A stretch of DNA of 64,000 nucleotides from Treponema sp. (GTDB taxonomy: Bacteria > Spirochaetota > Spirochaetia > Treponematales > Breznakiellaceae): contig WQSQ01000002.1 in NCBI GenBank assembly GCA_009787775.1, positions 1 through 64,000 on the forward strand, in the 5' to 3' direction. The notes beneath the pieces are model-generated. The model was not told where the DNA came from. It searched no databases and saw only the letters and a program-made list of their open reading frames with translations. This document shows positions 39,586 to 49,968 of this stretch, piece after piece (the first letter of the stretch is position 1; each line of letters opens with the position of its first letter). Both the position numbers and the translations under genes were made by a program.

Positions 39586-40437
39586 ATGGAAAAACTTCGG
39601 ATATTGATTCCAAAGGGAAGAATTTTCGATAATGTCAGCCGTCTGTTCGCAGAAGCCGGATTTCCGATTTCTCTTGCGGACAGAACATACAGACCGTCGC
39701 TTGGAGTCTCATGGCTTGACGCTAAAATCATGAAGCCCCAGAATGTGGGGGAGCTTCTTGAATTAGGCAGCCATGACGCGGGCTTTACAGGCATTGACTG
39801 GATAAATGAAAGCGGCTCCGATGTTGAAAAAATACTAGATCTTGGTTTTGATAAAGTGCGTATTGTCGCAGCTGTTCCTCATGATTATGATGAGGATAAA
39901 TTAAAATCCAAAAAAATTGTTGCGGCGACAGAGTATGTTAATCTTGCAAAAAAATGGCTTGATTCCCGTGGATATCAATACCGTATACTTCGCACTTACG
40001 GCGCGACTGAAGTTTTTCCGCCGGATGACGCGGATATGATAATCGATAATACTTCTTCGGGGCAGACATTAAAAGATAACGGCCTTAAAATAATCGGTAC
40101 ATTGCTTGAATCATCAACATATTTTGCCGCTTCACGCCGCGCCATGGAAAACGCGGAAAAAAGAAGCCGCATTGAAGAACTTTCGATGCTTTTCCGCGCA
40201 GTCCTTGACGGACGGGAACGCGTAATGCTCGAAATGAACATTCCAAAGGAGCAATTTGAATCCCTTTCATACCTCCCTGCGATGCGCAGCCCTACAATCG
40301 CGTCTTTATACGGAGACGCCGGTTTTGCCGTGAAAATCGCTGTTAACAAACATGAAGTTCCAGACATTATTCCCAAGCTTAAAAAAATGGGCGCTCTTGA
40401 TATCGTGGAGTATGACCTTCGAAAAGTTGTGCAGTGA
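39586..40437 (+). CDS. hisG: ATP phosphoribosyltransferase (long form)
   Basis: LRILIPKGRIFDNV, DAGFTGIDWI, DNTSSGQTLKDNGLKII; C-terminal regulatory-type domain. Confidence 0.95.
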   Translation: MEKLRILIPKGRIFDNVSRLFAEAGFPISLADRTYRPSLGVSWLDAKIMKPQNVGELLELGSHDAGFTGIDWINESGSDVEKILDLGFDKVRIVAAVPHDYDEDKLKSKKIVAATEYVNLAKKWLDSRGYQYRILRTYGATEVFPPDDADMIIDNTSSGQTLKDNGLKIIGTLLESSTYFAASRRAMENAEKRSRIEELSMLFRAVLDGRERVMLEMNIPKEQFESLSYLPAMRSPTIASLYGDAGFAVKIAVNKHEVPDIIPKLKKMGALDIVEYDLRKVVQ

Positions 40438-40444
40438 GGAAAAA

Positions 40445-41092
40445 ATGAGCAGGATTGCGGAGATAGACAGAAAAACCAGCGAGACAGAAATATTTATAAG
40501 ACTGAATATTGACGGTAAAGGCGAATCAAAACTTGATTATCCCGTAGGATTTATGTCGCATATGCTGAAAACATTTGCGCGTCACGGGTTGTTTGATATT
40601 GAGGTACGCGCGAAGGGAGATGTTGAAGTAGATCAGCATCACATTGTGGAAGATACGGGGATTGTGCTCGGGCAATGTTTTGCCAAAGCGTTAGGTGATA
40701 AACGCGGCATCAGGCGGAGCGGAAGCTGCATTTTCCCGATGGATGAGTGTCTTGCGCGCGCCGCCGCGGATATGTCAGGAAGGGCGTTTTTGTTCTTTGA
40801 CGGCCAGCTTACATGCGCTCCGTTTGTTTGTGCGGCGGATAACGGAACACAGAGCGAGTTTCAAACCGATGTAATCGAAGATTTCTGGCAGGCTTTTGTA
40901 TGCGCCGCCGGGTGCAATCTGCATCTGGAAATTATCCGCGGAAGAAGCGATCATCATAAAATAGAAGCGCTTTTTAAAGCAGCTTCCCGCGCGTTACGCG
41001 CAGCATGCGAACATGATGAACGCGCCCGTGACTCGATTCCGTCGACCAAGGGAGTTATTCCCGGCTTTAAATCTCCTGGAGTCATGGTTTGA
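40445..41092 (+). CDS. hisB: Imidazoleglycerol-phosphate dehydratase
   Basis: GFMSHMLKTFARHGLFDI, DQHHIVEDTGIVLGQCF, GRSDHHKIEALFKAASRALR; start refined from 40352. Confidence 0.96.
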   Translation: MSRIAEIDRKTSETEIFIRLNIDGKGESKLDYPVGFMSHMLKTFARHGLFDIEVRAKGDVEVDQHHIVEDTGIVLGQCFAKALGDKRGIRRSGSCIFPMDECLARAAADMSGRAFLFFDGQLTCAPFVCAADNGTQSEFQTDVIEDFWQAFVCAAGCNLHLEIIRGRSDHHKIEALFKAASRALRAACEHDERARDSIPSTKGVIPGFKSPGVMV

Positions 41093-41712
41093 TCGGCGTA
41101 ATTGATTACGGCGCGGGGAATCTAGGTTCTGTAATGAACGCGCTTAAAAGGCTTTCATCTCCCTCTCGTTTTGCATCAGGGCCTGAGGAGCTTGTTCCGG
41201 CATCTTCTCCTTTTGAAAAGATTATTTTTCCAGGAGACGGACATTTCGCCACAGCAATGTATTCACTTGAAAAATCAGGCTACGCGCAGGCGATTAAAGA
41301 ATGGATAAAAGCTGATAAACCTTTTTTAGGAATATGTATCGGCTTACAATTATTGTTTGAGTCATCTGAAGAAACCCGGCAAAAGCAAAGTGAAGAAGTT
41401 AAGGGGCTTTCAGTAATTAAGGGAAATGTTAAACGCTTTCCCGGGCGCAAAGTTCCGCAGATTGGCTGGAATTGGACAACAGCCCGCCCTGAATCAAAAT
41501 TATTTAAAGGTTTAAGCAAAGGAAGTTTTTTTTATTACATACATTCATATTATGCCGACCCTTTAGAAAAGGAAATCAGCGCCGCACAAACCGAATATTA
41601 TGTGCGTTATTGCTGCGCTGTGGAAAAAGGTGCGCTTGCGGCTGTGCAGTTTCATCCTGAAAAATCAGGAACCGCAGGGCTTGCGTTATTAAGAAACTGG
41701 ATTTTGCATTAA
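41089..41712 (+). CDS. hisH: Imidazole glycerol phosphate synthase subunit HisH
   Basis: VIDYGAGNLGSVMNAL, FLGICIGLQLLFE, VQFHPEKSG. Confidence 0.96.
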   Translation: MIGVIDYGAGNLGSVMNALKRLSSPSRFASGPEELVPASSPFEKIIFPGDGHFATAMYSLEKSGYAQAIKEWIKADKPFLGICIGLQLLFESSEETRQKQSEEVKGLSVIKGNVKRFPGRKVPQIGWNWTTARPESKLFKGLSKGSFFYYIHSYYADPLEKEISAAQTEYYVRYCCAVEKGALAAVQFHPEKSGTAGLALLRNWILH

Positions 41713-41814
41713 TTTTTTAGTTAGTCGCTGAACTATGTTCCGAGTAAATAATGCGGACACATTACCGATGACTCTAATTGGTGTTTATTTATAATGCGCA
41801 CTTGTGTTCAAGAA

Positions 41815-42936
41815 TTAATATAACACAACTTGTTTTTTTAATATGCCGTTGATATTATCCAAGAGATTGTTTTTTAAAGCATTGGATTGCTCGTTTTTTT
41901 TATCAACGTTTTCGCAGTATTTGGATATTTCATTTTGTTTTTTTAAGTCAGTCTTATCTCCGCAAACCGGTATTTTCACAATTATATCTCCCAATCTTGA
42001 TTTGCCGCCTTTGTGAGTAAATGAAAAGGGTTTTTTCATTACTTCTGATAGAATTGCATATTTAAGATACTCATTTGTTATTTGAGAGGTAAACTCATCT
42101 CTTATTACAAGAGGAATAACCTTTTCAGATAATGAGAATCGCCCTTCTCTATAAAACAATCCAATTGAACCATCTATATTCCATGTCAGGCAATCACTAA
42201 AATATTTAATATTTTCTAAATTATCTTGCAGATAACCATAACCAGTTTCATCAAAAAATTTAGATGCTCCAAAAACAGGGATTTTACCTGGATTATTTAA
42301 TACAAAATCCCTGGTTAAAAACGAATTGTTTGTAGTTATGGATAAATCGCATATTTCTTTTACCAATTTTGTTGTAAAAGTCTCCAGCATGTCATCGATA
42401 AAATATGGAATTGAGATCTCATGTGCATTTAATTCTTTTATTTGGCTATACAATTCATTCTTCTTATAGGTTAGCAGCTTGTACTTTTCAGCAAGACATT
42501 TTTGTTGTTCTAAATTAAATTTTCCTTGAAGGTCTATGGGTATCGTTATTTTCACACGTTTCATGTTTGATAACGAAGCGCGGAAATTTCTGTCGAATGA
42601 CAATGTTTCTTTTAATAAATATAACTGATAAATTAAGTATGATGGCTCAATATTTTTACTCAATATTGTAATTGTCCCGCAATGGTCTGTTGTTGCGAAC
42701 GATGTATTGGGCTGTATATGATTTAAATCAAAATTTCCATCAATACCCCATAAAATTACGTCGTAATCAAAGGAAGTAAAATTGGATTTATCTATGAATC
42801 CAAATGGCTCGAACACATTCGCACTAAAAACGGGAATGTTACCTGCTATAGACGGCAATTTATTCCTTAAAACCCGTTTCCCAATTTCGAGTTTAAAATA
42901 TTGTTTATCACCTAAGACGATTTCACAATATTTCAT
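41815..42936 (-). CDS. HsdS-like restriction-modification specificity subunit
   Basis: Two target-recognition-like halves (GNIPVFSAN..FGFIDKSNF and GKIPVFGASKFFDETGYG), each followed by helical segment. Confidence 0.85.
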   Translation of the reverse strand: MKYCEIVLGDKQYFKLEIGKRVLRNKLPSIAGNIPVFSANVFEPFGFIDKSNFTSFDYDVILWGIDGNFDLNHIQPNTSFATTDHCGTITILSKNIEPSYLIYQLYLLKETLSFDRNFRASLSNMKRVKITIPIDLQGKFNLEQQKCLAEKYKLLTYKKNELYSQIKELNAHEISIPYFIDDMLETFTTKLVKEICDLSITTNNSFLTRDFVLNNPGKIPVFGASKFFDETGYGYLQDNLENIKYFSDCLTWNIDGSIGLFYREGRFSLSEKVIPLVIRDEFTSQITNEYLKYAILSEVMKKPFSFTHKGGKSRLGDIIVKIPVCGDKTDLKKQNEISKYCENVDKKNEQSNALKNNLLDNINGILKKQVVLY

Positions 42937-42939
42937 GCT

Positions 42940-45000
42940 TTAATCCTTTATCTTGGAAATCACATGAAGATAATCGTCCAATACTGCTTTAAGTCCGGTT
43001 AATTCTTCTTCGAATTCATCTAGAGTTATTGTTTTTTTTGACTCTTCAATACCTAATGCAATTTTCTCATCAATAGACCACCACCTGTCAATAACCCAAT
43101 GTGAAGAATCTTTAAATAAAATTACGGGCTGTATTTTGCATCTTGGATATTTTGATACGAACCGCTCGTTAAAATCTAATTTTGACGCACAAAAGAATTT
43201 GAATAATGTTTCCATTTCAGGCAAATCTGTTTCAGGAATATCTTCTCTCCTTATGCTTGTCAGTTTTTCTCCGATATCAGAAGCAAGATAAGTAAAAACA
43301 GGATCAGTTTGTACTTCATCGGGATGCTGCTTCTTCATTAAAACCAGTATATAAGCGTGAACACTATTGGTAAAAAAAGTCCTTACGGGAAGTGATATAA
43401 GCGCCTCTAATATACAATTTTGCAAAATATGGTCACGTAATTTTTTTCCTTGGATCCTGCTTAATAAACCATCCGGAATTACTATAAAAGCTCTCCCGCC
43501 TTTTTTGAGAGAATTTACAATCCATTCTAAAGCGAGCCCCTCGAGCCCAAGAGCATTTACCGGATACTTGTCTTTTGTATGAGGTGTTACACGAATTTCT
43601 TCTTTAATAATCCCTGAACCTCTTGTGACATAAGGAGGATTGCTTAGAATATAATCATATTTTTCATCTTCGTTTTCTATTATGTGGCCAAATGTTCCTA
43701 AATTATCCTTAAAAAGCTTAAAAGTAGAATTGAATATATTTGAAAAGCTTAGAGTGCAAGTTGGATACCTAAATAAAATTTCTGATAAGTATATTAACAT
43801 GTTTGCCTTGGCTAATATAATTGTTCGTTCATCTTCTCTTTCAAATCCTTTATCAAAACCATGAAAAATAAATGATGGTGAAATGTCACCGTTTTTATCT
43901 GGTATGTATTCTTTGCGCATAGAATCATTCAAATTAAGCAGTTCAAGTAAAAATCCTCCAACACCGCAAAATGGATCACAGATTCGTTTATTCTGAAATT
44001 TGAATGTATTATCATTAAGCTGAGCCATGCGAATTATTGATTGAACAAGTTTTCGCGGCGTAAAATATTGTCCCATAGCCTCTACTTCCTGCTTTAGAAA
44101 ACTTTCGTATAGCTTGGTTTTGAACTGTTTATCAATATTTGTTAAGCTGCCGACTTCTTCACTATAATCATTAAGATGTTTCAATGAACGCGCAAACAAA
44201 AGCGATTGAGAAAGATTTGCATTACCTGCTTCATCTACAAAGATAGTTCCGTTAATAATTGTGGTCCCGTCAGCACCCTCGCGGAACAACCGCCGGATTT
44301 TACGCCGCGAATTCTTTGCATAATAATCCAACGCGTCGCTTGCGTCAATTTTAGATTTATTAAAAACTTTTTCAAAACAATAATCGCTGCCTAAGACTTT
44401 TAAATCGCTTAAGAATTTGAAGATAAAGAGTTCAACAACATTATACAAGCATTTAATTGGCGTTTTACCTGTAGCCGCCCAAATGGTCTGCCATAATCTG
44501 TTTGCCAATGAAGTCGGATTGATGAACTCAGCTCGTTTTATTCTTGAATTCTTTATTGAAATGGATTGATTGATTTGATCAATTAAAAACTCAATAGTGT
44601 CAATATTGCTTACTTGCGTATTGCTGAAAACTGTTCTAATTTCTTCACCGGCATCATTGCATATTTTGTCGCCATTAAGAGCGTTAACCCAAAATGTTTT
44701 TGTCCCGTCAGTAACTATAAAAATTTTACATATTAGTTTTGCAATATTGATTTCTTGAGCTATGGCATTTAAAATCAATTTATTTGAATTAAGTTCATGC
44801 GGTTGTTTATATTCGACAAAAGCAACAACTTCTTTTTGGTACAGCATTAAACCATCGGGTTTTTTGTTTCCAAAGCCATTATAATCCTTTCTCTTAAGTA
44901 TTCCGGCTTTTACAAGCTGATTTATAGTTGAATTTCCTAATTTAAAATAGGTAAATTTCCCAATTTGCTGAGGTATGGTTTGAAGGAGTTCTTCACTCAT
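42940..45000 (-). CDS. N6-adenine DNA methyltransferase with N-terminal PD-(D/E)XK-like nuclease domain
   Basis: KKPDGLMLYQKEVVAFVEYKQ nuclease-like; YFTPRKLVQSIIRMA, ICDPFCGVGGFLLELL, YDYILSNPPYVT methylase motifs. Confidence 0.85.
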   Translation of the reverse strand: MSEELLQTIPQQIGKFTYFKLGNSTINQLVKAGILKRKDYNGFGNKKPDGLMLYQKEVVAFVEYKQPHELNSNKLILNAIAQEINIAKLICKIFIVTDGTKTFWVNALNGDKICNDAGEEIRTVFSNTQVSNIDTIEFLIDQINQSISIKNSRIKRAEFINPTSLANRLWQTIWAATGKTPIKCLYNVVELFIFKFLSDLKVLGSDYCFEKVFNKSKIDASDALDYYAKNSRRKIRRLFREGADGTTIINGTIFVDEAGNANLSQSLLFARSLKHLNDYSEEVGSLTNIDKQFKTKLYESFLKQEVEAMGQYFTPRKLVQSIIRMAQLNDNTFKFQNKRICDPFCGVGGFLLELLNLNDSMRKEYIPDKNGDISPSFIFHGFDKGFEREDERTIILAKANMLIYLSEILFRYPTCTLSFSNIFNSTFKLFKDNLGTFGHIIENEDEKYDYILSNPPYVTRGSGIIKEEIRVTPHTKDKYPVNALGLEGLALEWIVNSLKKGGRAFIVIPDGLLSRIQGKKLRDHILQNCILEALISLPVRTFFTNSVHAYILVLMKKQHPDEVQTDPVFTYLASDIGEKLTSIRREDIPETDLPEMETLFKFFCASKLDFNERFVSKYPRCKIQPVILFKDSSHWVIDRWWSIDEKIALGIEESKKTITLDEFEEELTGLKAVLDDYLHVISKIKD

Positions 45001-45191
45001 TAGTACTCTCCTTTTTTCCCGTTTGTATGTGCATTTATATATTTATCAACATCAGAAGCTCTAATACGCCACGAACGGTTTCCAACTTTAGAAGCAGACA
45101 GTTTACTATTAGTTATCAAACGGCGAATAGTTTTTTCAGACAATTGAAGATATTTTGCGGTTTGCGAAACCGTTAATAATTCATCAGTCAT
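45000..45191 (-). CDS. Excisionase/MerR-type helix-turn-helix protein
   Basis: LLTVSQTAKYLQLSEKTIRRLITNSKLSASKVGNRSWRIRASDVDKYI; overlaps the start of the methylase gene. Confidence 0.9.
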   Translation of the reverse strand: MTDELLTVSQTAKYLQLSEKTIRRLITNSKLSASKVGNRSWRIRASDVDKYINAHTNGKKGEY

Positions 45192-45535
45192 TATTACCCC
45201 CTTCAATAATGTTCAGAATCAATAAAAACACAGTATAACACTGGAATACTATATTGTTAAGCTATTTTCGAGAAATATTTAGACATTAATGGACATTAGT
45301 TCCCATATGAAGACATCTATAAGAGAGGTGAAACTTTGTACCCTTGTGGTAGAATACCATTCCATAGAATAAAATCGGAACCATGTTAGGTTTTATTTTT
45401 GCCGAGAGGTTTAATGCCCCGTACCTTTGGGTGCTCTTAAGGGTATTAAACCCAGAATGCAATTCCACGGGAGAACGAACGATACCTGCTTGCAGTGAGG
45501 TATTGTTCATTGTATTTTATATAAAGGGTGAACAA

Positions 45536-46345
45536 ATGCAGGCAAAAAGAATTATTCCATGTCTTGATGTCGATGACGGCAAGGTGGTAAAAGGCGTAAA
45601 GTTTGAAGGCATTAAGGATGTCGGCGATCCGGGAGAACTTGCGCGCAGGTATAATGACGAAGGAGCGGATGAGCTTACCTTTCTTGATATCGGCGCTTCC
45701 CATAAAAGCCGTGCGACATTGCTTGGTGTTGTAAAAAAGGTCGCCGAAGAAGTTTTTATTCCGCTTTGCGTAGGAGGCGGAATCAGAACAATTGACGATA
45801 TGCGGGACGCGATGAACTCAGGAGCTGATAAGGTATCGGTCTGCACTTCCGCGCTTAACCGTCCCGAATTATTACGCGAAATGGCAAACGCCTACGGCAG
45901 CCAGTGCGTTGTGCTTTCGCTGGACGCAAAGCGCGTAAAAACAAACACAGGCGAATTGCGCTGGCACGCGTTTACGCACGGCGGAAGGAATGATACAGGG
46001 CTTGACGCGGTTGAATGGGCGATCCGCGCTGTCGAACTCGGTGCGGGAGAGATCCTTCTTAATTCTATTGACGCAGACGGAACAGGAGCGGGTTACGACC
46101 TTGAACTGACACGGCGCATTCTTAACGCCGTGCCTGTCCCTGTAATCGCCTCGGGCGGAGCGGGAACTCTCGATCAAATAGCGAATGTCCTTTTAAGTAC
46201 AGCGTCTTCTGAGACAGACGCGTTATCTGAAGAAGCGCCGGGCGCTGACGCGGCTCTGGTTGCTTCTCTTTTGCATTTTAACAAAACGACAATTCAGGAT
46301 ATTAAAAAGTACGCCGAAGATAAAGGCGTTTGTGTCAGGCGGTAA
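45536..46345 (+). CDS. hisF: Imidazole glycerol phosphate synthase subunit HisF
   Basis: AKRIIPCLDVDDGKVVKGVKFEGIKDVGDP, DAVEWAIRAVELGAGEILLNSIDADGTGAGYDL; start refined from 45383. Confidence 0.96.
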   Translation: MQAKRIIPCLDVDDGKVVKGVKFEGIKDVGDPGELARRYNDEGADELTFLDIGASHKSRATLLGVVKKVAEEVFIPLCVGGGIRTIDDMRDAMNSGADKVSVCTSALNRPELLREMANAYGSQCVVLSLDAKRVKTNTGELRWHAFTHGGRNDTGLDAVEWAIRAVELGAGEILLNSIDADGTGAGYDLELTRRILNAVPVPVIASGGAGTLDQIANVLLSTASSETDALSEEAPGADAALVASLLHFNKTTIQDIKKYAEDKGVCVRR

Positions 46346-46346
46346 T

Positions 46347-49019
46347 ATGAAAAATTATTTCAGTACAGGATTTTATCCTGTTGTCTTTTTATTTTTTTTC
46401 TGCATGTTTTTTTATGACTGTGAAAAAAGCGGTGAATCTTTAGATTCTTTTCAGAATGATGATGACGCCAATCATCTGGAAGGCGCTCAACTTTCCTCCG
46501 ATGCACGCGGCGCGCCTGTTTTGCATAACATTAGCCTGATCAGTGTTAATAATATGCAAACATCAATTGACGCTTCCGCTCACAGTAAATACCTTCGCGA
46601 TCCTCTGCGTTTTTTTGATCTTCCCGACGGAGGCGTTCCGCAGGGCCGCACCGCGGTTGTGGGAAGCGACGTATGTCTTTTTTATCCTGTGGAAAGTATT
46701 TCTTCCGATGATGAACTTATGCTGCTGCCTGTAGGAGAGCCGGTTCCGTTCGCCGCCATTATTCCATTAGGTGAAGAATTAAAAAACAGCTTCGCGTATA
46801 AGGGCTGGTTCTCTTTTCAGGATAATTTTAATTATTTTTACAAAACTGTCTGGAACGGCAAAGCGGGAATTGTTTTCGGAGCGGATCTTTACGGTATCGG
46901 AAAATCAAATTCGGATAACAGGATAAACGCGCTATTGTATAAAAATAACGGTTATTTTGAAAACTTTTATCAATACTGCGGATATGACAGGATAAGAGAG
47001 GACATAGCGGCGGAACTTAAAAAAAACGGCATCGCTTTCCAAAGTGTAAGACCCGGCGAATACAGTCTTAGCCTTGAAAGGCCTGACGATATGATAAGTC
47101 TCTATATGGGACTTCTTGACAAAACCGCCGCAAGTATTTTTGTTACAACAGACCTCGCGGCCCATGTAAACCATCTGATTTTTGACAGGCTGCTTCAATA
47201 TCTTGAGGAAGAATATTTTTATCCACAGATGGCTGCGTTAACAGATGAGTATATAAAAACCATAGAACAGATGAGAGGACAGTTCCCGCAGGAGATAATC
47301 AACGCAAGTCTTCTTTATTTTCAGACTGCGCAGGCGCTGTTGGCACTCGCCCCTGAAAAAATTGAAGGGCAGGATTACCTTAAAACCGTTGAATACAGGG
47401 AAAAAGACGCGCAGCGCGTTCTTTCTTTTTTCCCGCAGCAGGTCAGGGACGAGATTCAAAAAATGGATGCCGCCTCCGGAATTGATTCTTCATCAATTTT
47501 CCCGTTTATGAAGGAAGATTATTCCCAGTACAAGTCAAGGGGCCACTACACCAAAAACGGAGTGTTATCTGCATATTTCCGCGCTCTTATGTGGTACGGG
47601 CGCATTAACTTTAATCTTGGAGGAGGAGGAGATACAAGGGAGTACGCGCTCAGAATGGCGCCTCTGGCTCTTTTTATTACGGATATTACTGAAGCTTCGC
47701 CTGTAATAAAACATATATGGAGCTCGCTTTTTGATCCCATTACGGAATTAATCGGCGTGTCGGATGATATAAGTTTTATTGAACTCGCTCCTTTATGGGA
47801 AAGAATTAAAGGAAATAGTTTTAATCAGTGGTACGGTAATCCCGTCAATGTTGAAAGATTTATCACGGAAGAATACAGCGAGATGCGTCCTCCTTCAATT
47901 TCCGGTTTTTCCCTTCTTGAAGGCCCGCATGACGGAGGGTACCTGATCGAGGATTACAAACCTCCGATGGGATGGCGTTTGTTCGGCCAGCGTTATACGC
48001 TGGACAGCGAAATTCATCAGCATTTATCGCCGCCCAGATACTATAACGTTGCTTCCCCCCGTCATATGGTAAAGGGTCTTGATATTATGAAAGTTTTGGG
48101 TTCCGCTACCGCGGACTGGCTGTTAGGTGAAAGCGATTACCGGATACACGCGGGGCTTGAAGAGAAAATGAATGAACTTCAGCGCGATCTTGAAAAAGTA
48201 AATATCGATTATTGGATGTCAACATATTACAATAATGTTTTATACCAGATAAAGACGCTCTCCATGTTTGAAGGCGGAACAGGTTTTTATTTTACCGAAA
48301 AGCCGGGATGGAGTTTAAAAGCGATGAACTCAGCTCACGGAGTGTGGGCGGAGCTTCGCCACGATACAATTCTTTACGCCAAGCAGGTTTACGCTGAAAT
48401 GGGAGGAGGAAGCGATGATCCTACTTTCAGAACAAAACCTCTTCCCGCTCCCATTCATTACCTTGAACCGAACATTCCTTTTTGGAACGCCTCGATAGTC
48501 GCTTTTCAGAAGTTATATGAAATATTGCAGAAGTACGGTTACCTTGATGGAAACACATCTCAGATGCTGACAAGGCTGCATGAGCTTTATATTAAAGCGG
48601 CGGAAATTTCCCTTGTGGAAGCGGAAGATAAACCTGTATCAGAGGCAGACTCGGTATGGATAAGCATAATTGCAAGAGAGCTCGCTTATTTATCGCTTAC
48701 TCATACAATCAGGTACGGCTATGTTGAAGATGAGAATACGCTGCGGATGGCTCTTGCCGCGGATGTTTATACTAACGCTGAAATCGGACTTGTTCTGGAA
48801 ACCGCGGTCGGTATTCCTTACCGTCTTTACATCCCTCTCAATGACGGCCAGGGGGGCAGGCGTATCGCGGTCGGATACGGTTTCAGTTATTACGAGTTTC
48901 ACCAGCCGATGTCGAACAGGCTTAACAATGAACAGTGGAAGGAAATTGTATACGCGAATAACCAGGATATGAGTGAATATCTTCCCTTCTGGATGCAGGG
49001 GAGAGTTCTGCCGCCTTGA
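46347..49019 (+). CDS. DUF3160-like lipoprotein
   Basis: Lipobox-like CMFFYDC; VPFAAI..., long helical protein with RYKSRGHYTKN and LGEAALWYGRINF-like segments recalled from DUF3160 family. Confidence 0.7.
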   Translation: MKNYFSTGFYPVVFLFFFCMFFYDCEKSGESLDSFQNDDDANHLEGAQLSSDARGAPVLHNISLISVNNMQTSIDASAHSKYLRDPLRFFDLPDGGVPQGRTAVVGSDVCLFYPVESISSDDELMLLPVGEPVPFAAIIPLGEELKNSFAYKGWFSFQDNFNYFYKTVWNGKAGIVFGADLYGIGKSNSDNRINALLYKNNGYFENFYQYCGYDRIREDIAAELKKNGIAFQSVRPGEYSLSLERPDDMISLYMGLLDKTAASIFVTTDLAAHVNHLIFDRLLQYLEEEYFYPQMAALTDEYIKTIEQMRGQFPQEIINASLLYFQTAQALLALAPEKIEGQDYLKTVEYREKDAQRVLSFFPQQVRDEIQKMDAASGIDSSSIFPFMKEDYSQYKSRGHYTKNGVLSAYFRALMWYGRINFNLGGGGDTREYALRMAPLALFITDITEASPVIKHIWSSLFDPITELIGVSDDISFIELAPLWERIKGNSFNQWYGNPVNVERFITEEYSEMRPPSISGFSLLEGPHDGGYLIEDYKPPMGWRLFGQRYTLDSEIHQHLSPPRYYNVASPRHMVKGLDIMKVLGSATADWLLGESDYRIHAGLEEKMNELQRDLEKVNIDYWMSTYYNNVLYQIKTLSMFEGGTGFYFTEKPGWSLKAMNSAHGVWAELRHDTILYAKQVYAEMGGGSDDPTFRTKPLPAPIHYLEPNIPFWNASIVAFQKLYEILQKYGYLDGNTSQMLTRLHELYIKAAEISLVEAEDKPVSEADSVWISIIARELAYLSLTHTIRYGYVEDENTLRMALAADVYTNAEIGLVLETAVGIPYRLYIPLNDGQGGRRIAVGYGFSYYEFHQPMSNRLNNEQWKEIVYANNQDMSEYLPFWMQGRVLPP

Positions 49020-49029
49020 TAACGTATTT

Positions 49030-49962
49030 ATGACAAAAGAATTATTTCTTTTTATGAAAATCCTATTGTTCGTTTTAATTCTGTCTGTATTTTCGTGTAA
49101 CAAAAATATAAATGAACCTTCAGCTAATAAAGAATCCGCAGTTTCTCAAATACCTTTATACCATACATGGCTTTCTCTTAAGGAGATGGAATACAAATCT
49201 TCAGGCGCTTTGTCTGTAAATAATGTGCCGCGTGATTTTCTTCCTTGGGCAGGAATAGTAAGCCATCATATTCTTGCACATGATTATATTGACGCGTGGT
49301 TTTTTCATCTTTCTCAAATGAGGGATATTAAAAGGTTTTTTATCATAAGCCCTGATCATTACGGCGTTTCTCTTCAGCCTTTTTCATTAACCATTGGAAG
49401 CTGGGACAGCAGAATATCAGGCAATGCTTCCGGCAGCATTGGTTTTGTTGAATCTGACAGGGATAAAGTTAATGAAATAGCCGGACTGCTTGAGGTATCA
49501 CTTGATCCAAATGTGTTTTTTATGGAACACGGAATATCCGCATTAATGCCTTATATTAAAAAATATTTTCCGGAGGCAAAAGTTATCGCCATTGCCGTTA
49601 GCGCGGAATCTGAAGTAAATACGCGCACAGGAGGAATGCTTACTGATGTTCTTGAAAAAGAATTTGATATAAAGGGAAAATTGGAAAATTTTTTATTAAT
49701 TTCATCGGATTTTTCTCATAAAGGCGGCGTTGAAGAGACGGCATTAAATGATTATAAATCAATGCAGTACCTTAAAAATATTAACAATGCTTTTTGGAAT
49801 ATGGTTATATGCGATAACCGAATGGGAATCTATGTTCTTGATCGCATGGGGAAAAAAAATTCAGAGTCTGTAATTCTATATCATACAAGTTCATACGATA
49901 TTTCCGGGTATGACGAAGATATAACAAGTTACTTTTTTGTTTATTTCGCAGATAAAGAGTAA
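49030..49962 (+). CDS. MEMO1-family (AmmeMemoRadiSam protein B-like) lipoprotein
   Basis: GIVSHHILAHDYIDAWFFHLSQMRDIKRFFIISPDHYG; MEHGISALMPYIKKYFPEAKVIAIAVS; lipobox LSVFSC. Confidence 0.8.
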   Translation: MTKELFLFMKILLFVLILSVFSCNKNINEPSANKESAVSQIPLYHTWLSLKEMEYKSSGALSVNNVPRDFLPWAGIVSHHILAHDYIDAWFFHLSQMRDIKRFFIISPDHYGVSLQPFSLTIGSWDSRISGNASGSIGFVESDRDKVNEIAGLLEVSLDPNVFFMEHGISALMPYIKKYFPEAKVIAIAVSAESEVNTRTGGMLTDVLEKEFDIKGKLENFLLISSDFSHKGGVEETALNDYKSMQYLKNINNAFWNMVICDNRMGIYVLDRMGKKNSESVILYHTSSYDISGYDEDITSYFFVYFADKE

Positions 49963-49968
49963 AACAGG

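Noticed and set aside
41738-41764. TGTTCCG...CGGACA stem after hisH as another copy of the arm-3 hairpin
   Set aside because: Only the short stem matches; flanks do not align with copies A or B, so chance similarity is more likely.
45286-45510. 74-aa minus-strand ORF near hisF
   Set aside because: It runs through hairpin sequence, has no recognised domain and no convincing start signal; kept only as part of the border region.
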